64,000 nt of DNA from the NCBI RefSeq assembly GCF_031932625.1, contig NZ_JAVSCK010000002.1:803892-867891 (forward strand). The letters run 5' to 3'. The position numbers and the translations under genes were made by a program. The notes below the pieces were generated by a model. The model was not told where the DNA came from and did not search any database. It saw only the letters and a list, made by a program, of their open reading frames with translations. Source of the DNA: Hwangdonia seohaensis (lineage in GTDB: Bacteria; Bacteroidota; Bacteroidia; Flavobacteriales; Flavobacteriaceae). Each line of letters opens with the position of its first letter. The first letter of the stretch is position 1. This document shows positions 61,652 to 64,000 of this stretch, one piece after another.

Positions 61652-62191
61652 ATGAGTAAAGACGAGAAGATAAAGCCGAATTTATTACATCGGATTAAAT
61701 TTTGGTTTAAATTGAATTTTGGTAAAAAAGACAAGCCTTATTCCGTAAAAAGTATTGACCCACTGAATAAGGCAAGGGCGATGGACAAGATATTAGAACT
61801 GTGTATTAAATATAAAGTACGTCAAGAAAAAACAATTGATTTTTATAAAGTAGAGGGAATATTATGTGATGAATTAGACTTACATTCTTGGGAATCTGAA
61901 CTTTTGTTAGATATTATGGCTGACCAAGAATATATAAAAGAAGATTATAAAGAAAATAGGGATATTGAAAAAATATACATCACCCCAAAAGGAATTGAAA
62001 AATATATTAACGGTGGGTTTGCTCTTGAAACTAAAAGAAAAATAAGAGAAAGAAAATTGATAAGAGCAGGACAATACTTATCAATAGTAATTGGAATTTA
62101 CTATACCGCCACATTGATAAAAGAGTTTCTCGGAGTGACACCCGAATCACTGTATTACCTAATTTGTAAGACATGTAATTTTCTAAAATAA
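61652..62191 (+). CDS. Cassette 4: hypothetical protein with C-terminal membrane segment
   Basis: 179 residues. The middle (ILCDELDLHSWESELLLDIM, EKIYITPKGIEKYINGG) has a winged-helix-like pattern, and residues ~145-170 are hydrophobic. No family recognised. Starts 28 nt after the cassette boundary; 85 bp of untranslated DNA precede attC-4. Confidence 0.55.
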   Translation: MSKDEKIKPNLLHRIKFWFKLNFGKKDKPYSVKSIDPLNKARAMDKILELCIKYKVRQEKTIDFYKVEGILCDELDLHSWESELLLDIMADQEYIKEDYKENRDIEKIYITPKGIEKYINGGFALETKRKIRERKLIRAGQYLSIVIGIYYTATLIKEFLGVTPESLYYLICKTCNFLK

Positions 62192-62279
62192 CTGACCAAC
62201 CGACAACCATAGAAATAAATTCAATTAACGCATAAACTAATAAGACACCAATTACAAAAAGCATCTGAATAAAAACTAA

Positions 62280-62374
62280 ACACAACATCGTATAAAATTA
62301 ATGCGCTGTTGCAAATTAACGATTAGCGACCTTATTTTTTGGTTGGCGCACTAATCTTATACCAACCGTTGGCA
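62280..62374 (+). repeat. attC-4
   Basis: A shorter site of 95 bp, from ACACAAC to GTTGGCA. Inner arms CGTATAA (62289) and TTATACC (62358 region), with further pairing ATTAATGCGC / GCGCACTAAT. Confidence 0.75.
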
Positions 62375-62393
62375 AACATTTAAGAAAAACATA

Positions 62394-62813
62394 ATGTTAA
62401 GAATATCATATCAATTACTAGAAACTGAATTAGTTCACTTTAACATCGAGGATATTGGAGTGGACACAACTGAAAAAGACACTATTGTTGACTTTCGACC
62501 ATCAATTCACGACGGATTTTCAAAAAATGAAAACTTCATTGAATTTACAATAAACTCAAAGGTTTTCTTGAAAAACGAAGTTTGCTCAATAACAACATCT
62601 TCTCGTTTCAGAACAGAATCAAATATGAACTTTCTTGACAACCTAAAAAACAAAGAAGTCATTGACTTTATTGCTAGACTAGGTATGATTTCTAATTCTC
62701 ACTTAATGGGTATGTTTAGAGTTAAAAGTTATGGGACTAATTTTAGTGATTTCTGTATTCCCATTAGAGACATGAGTGAAATTACTGAATTGCTCAATAG
62801 AGAAATCAAGTAA
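62394..62813 (+). CDS. Cassette 5: hypothetical protein
   Basis: 139 residues, soluble, beta-rich first half (LRISYQLLETELVHFNIEDI) and helical second half. It resembles SecB-like or small beta-rich cassette proteins only vaguely, so no name is given. Starts 25 nt after its cassette boundary. Confidence 0.55.
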   Translation: MLRISYQLLETELVHFNIEDIGVDTTEKDTIVDFRPSIHDGFSKNENFIEFTINSKVFLKNEVCSITTSSRFRTESNMNFLDNLKNKEVIDFIARLGMISNSHLMGMFRVKSYGTNFSDFCIPIRDMSEITELLNREIK

Positions 62814-62876
62814 CGCAACATCACTTTGACTTTGACAATATTTAAACTCAAAACTAACCATTAAATAAAAACGATT

Positions 62877-63009
62877 TGCCAACATTGTATAAAATTAATT
62901 GCTTGGTACTCGCCTACTTACGAAAATCCTCGCGGATTTTCTACTAGGTCTATACTTGTTAAATTGCGTTCTTAACCAACGCAACTAATATTATACGTAG
63001 CCGTTGGCT
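62877..63009 (+). repeat. attC-5
   Basis: 133 bp from TGCCAAC to GTTGGCT. Inner arms TGTATAA and TTATACG; centre GAAAATCCTCGCGGATTTTC is a perfect hairpin. Shares the block ACTCGCCTACTTACGAAAAT with the isolated site at 40427. Confidence 0.8.
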
Positions 63010-63065
63010 GTAATTTGGACAATGGCACGGAATTTGATTAATTGTTAATAAAAGTGCAAAACTTT

Positions 63066-63093
63066 TTGCATACAAATATATTTGTTATATTTG
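63066..63093 (+). promoter_or_regulatory. Promoter of the NYN gene within cassette 6
   Basis: TTG at 63066-63068, 17-bp spacer, -7 box TATATTTG at 63086-63093. Predicted start near 63100. This is the clearest promoter in the array. Confidence 0.5.
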
Positions 63094-63117
63094 TAACATA
63101 TAATGTCCATCGAGCGG

Positions 63118-63168
63118 ATTTGTCACCTTAAGACTTTGTTTTTTTCTTAAGGAAGTATAGCGACAAAT
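63118..63168 (+). promoter_or_regulatory. Structured 5' leader of the NYN gene
   Basis: Nested stems ATTTGTC/GACAAAT (63118-63124 with 63162-63168) and CCTTAAG/CTTAAGG (63126-63132 with 63146-63152), between the predicted start and the ATG at 63202. No T-run needed for a terminator follows directly except the poly-T near the ATG. Confidence 0.45.
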
Positions 63169-63201
63169 ACTGACTTTGGACTTTTTTTTTACTTATAAAA
63201 T

Positions 63202-63912
63202 ATGAAAACAGCTATTTTAATTGATGGAGGATTCTTCTTGAGAAGATACAAGTTTATTAGAGGATTTGAAAGAACAGATGAACCTGAAATTGTAGCGAAA
63301 AATCTTGTATCTTACTGTTTTAGACATATCCAGAAAGTTAATAGATACAGAAGCAGATATGGACTTCCACCAACAGAGCTTTATAGAATTTTCTATTATG
63401 ACGCAAAACCATTCGATGGTGATTCTCAAAAACCAATAAGCGGAAGGTCATTCAGTTTTAAAAATACAGACCAATACAAATTTAGAAATAGACTTTTTAC
63501 AACCTTAAAGCAACAAAGAAAGATTGCTTTAAGACTTGGATTCCTTAAAAATAGTTCTCGTCTTTGGACAATCAATGAAAGGCATACAAAACCACTTCTT
63601 AATGGGACAATTCAGCTTTCCGACTTAACAGATGATGATTTAAAATATCCCTTAAACCAAAAGGCTGTTGATATGAAAGTTGGATTAGATATTGCAACTT
63701 TAGCTTTTAAAGAAAGAGTTGACCAAATAATCCTTATCGCAGGCGATAGCGATTTTGTTCCTGCTGCAAAATTCGCTCGAAAAGAAGGTGTTGATTTCAT
63801 TTTAGACCCAATGATGAATAATATTGACCCAAGTTTACACGAGCATATCGATGGATTAATGTCTATAAAAAATATGTCTCGAAGAGATAATTCATCGGAA
63901 ACTGATAGATAA
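63202..63912 (+). CDS. Cassette 6: NYN domain protein (PIN-like RNase fold)
   Basis: 236 residues. NYN/LabA-DUF88 landmarks: AILIDGGFFLRRYK (first Asp), KAVDMKVGLDIATLAF (middle Asp) and IILIAGDSDFVPAAKFARKEG (GDSDF Asp pair), the acidic metal-binding set of PIN-like nucleases. Such proteins are often RNases in defence or regulation. Ends 6 nt before the left core of attC-6. Confidence 0.88.
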   Translation: MKTAILIDGGFFLRRYKFIRGFERTDEPEIVAKNLVSYCFRHIQKVNRYRSRYGLPPTELYRIFYYDAKPFDGDSQKPISGRSFSFKNTDQYKFRNRLFTTLKQQRKIALRLGFLKNSSRLWTINERHTKPLLNGTIQLSDLTDDDLKYPLNQKAVDMKVGLDIATLAFKERVDQIILIAGDSDFVPAAKFARKEGVDFILDPMMNNIDPSLHEHIDGLMSIKNMSRRDNSSETDR

Positions 63913-63920
63913 AAAACTAC

Positions 63921-63990
63921 AGCCAACAAAGAACTGAGTTAAAAAACAAGCAATTTTAAGCTAATTTAGAAACAAAGTTCTCATCATAGG
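63921..63990 (+). repeat. attC-6, incomplete or degenerate
   Basis: The left core AGCCAAC (63921-63927) is exact. AGAACT (63930 region) and AGTTCT (63976 region) form inner arms that differ from those of attC-1 to -5, and no GTT core follows within the last ~20 bases of the window. Confidence 0.5.
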
Positions 63991-64000
63991 GCAATCCGCT

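Larger units (their letters stand above)
62814..63201. other. Non-coding region with attC-5 and NYN promoter
   Basis: 388 bp with no gene. It contains attC-5, the cassette boundary at 63003, a promoter and a structured leader, each listed separately. Confidence 0.6.
59316..63927 (+). mobile_element. Integron-like cassette array (attC cluster without integrase)
   Basis: Six cassettes in one orientation. Start/end core pairs: GTTGGCGTTA 59316 / TAACGCCAAC 59762; GTTACCCAAC 59891 / GTTGGGTAAC 60492; GTTGGCAATA 60621 / TATTGCCAAC 61495; GTTGTGTTTA 61624 / TAAACACAAC 62277; GTTGGCAAA 62368 / TTTGCCAAC 62875; GTTGGCTGTA 63003 / TACAGCCAAC 63918. Each pair is an exact reverse complement, the integron cassette rule. 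Cutting between G and TT gives cassettes of about 575, 730, 1003, 744 and 635 bp, plus a sixth. No tyrosine recombinase is present in the window. Confidence 0.85.

Noticed and set aside
62031..62288. Minus-strand 85-codon hydrophobic ORF in cassette 4
   Set aside because: Its second half is antisense to the cassette 4 gene and its start lies inside the attC-4 left core; A/T-rich antisense DNA readily gives Leu/Ile-rich frames.
1..64000. CRISPR arrays, rRNA, transposases, phage genes, integron integrase
   Set aside because: None found: no regularly spaced short direct repeats with unique spacers, no DDE or tyrosine recombinase motifs.

Overview
The window is AT-rich chromosomal DNA from a member of the Bacteroidetes, most likely family Flavobacteriaceae. 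The evidence is the gene families (DUF2490, DUF2911, DUF4290, Lacal_2735-type small protein, CcsB/CcsA fusion, the DUF2520-KdsC-UbiA-Maf order), promoters of the TTG-N19-TAnnTTTG type, and the near absence of Shine-Dalgarno sequences. Most of the window is core genome. No rRNA, CRISPR, insertion sequence or recombinase gene was found; there is one tRNA-Met.

Layout. 0-8.7 kb: DUF2490 protein (cut by the window edge), RlmF with no canonical start codon, MATE exporter, HAD phosphatase, S9 peptidase, MscL, and a SatD/DUF3307 pair behind two identical palindromic operators. 8.9-13.7 kb: a cytochrome c maturation fusion and a group III truncated haemoglobin operon divergent from a Crp/Fnr regulator, with an FNR-like box at the shared promoter. 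13.7-20.2 kb: DUF2520, KdsC, a prenyltransferase, Maf, a lipoprotein, MscS and CorA. 20.3-25.7 kb: a catabolic-looking operon (PIG-L deacetylase, 36-residue membrane peptide, sodium:solute symporter, Gfo/Idh oxidoreductase). 25.8-29.6 kb: a membrane protein/HTH pair, DUF2911 and an APC permease. 29.9-36.2 kb: a light/oxidative-stress cluster (two SDRs, two tandem paralogous helical proteins, glutathione peroxidase, Lacal_2735, TspO, SRPBCC, photolyase, NTF2-like), several promoters of which share one architecture. 36.4-49.6 kb: Fhs, a lone cassette (38.2-40.5 kb), MurA, RecQ, Fmt, HU and tRNA-Met. 49.7-58.8 kb: a deletion scar with two gene fragments, an SOS-type mutagenesis locus (DnaE-like polymerase, Y-family polymerase, LexA-like repressor, exonuclease/GIY-YIG fusion), and a kinase/phosphatase pair.

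The most unusual part is 59.3-64.0 kb. Six promoter-poor cassettes, all in the same orientation, are separated by long structured repeats of about 133 bp. In every cassette the 9-10 bases at its start (beginning GTT) are the exact reverse complement of the 9-10 bases that open its own 3' repeat (ending AAC). That is the diagnostic rule of integron gene cassettes and their attC sites. No integrase is present, so this is an attC cluster lacking an integrase, with sites that depart from the classical GTTRRRY core. Its cargo is mostly unrecognised: a secreted protein, a membrane/PH-like pair, an alpha/beta hydrolase, two unknown proteins and a NYN-domain nuclease. The two-gene zinc-ribbon/DUF2130 unit at 38.2 kb ends in a related, partly decayed site and looks like an isolated cassette of the same system.

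Other points: an Asp-type MurA (intrinsic fosfomycin insensitivity expected), repeats of the gcTTGTCGAAAT type, one of them read through as protein at the end of the DUF2520 gene, and several small genes of 36-58 codons.
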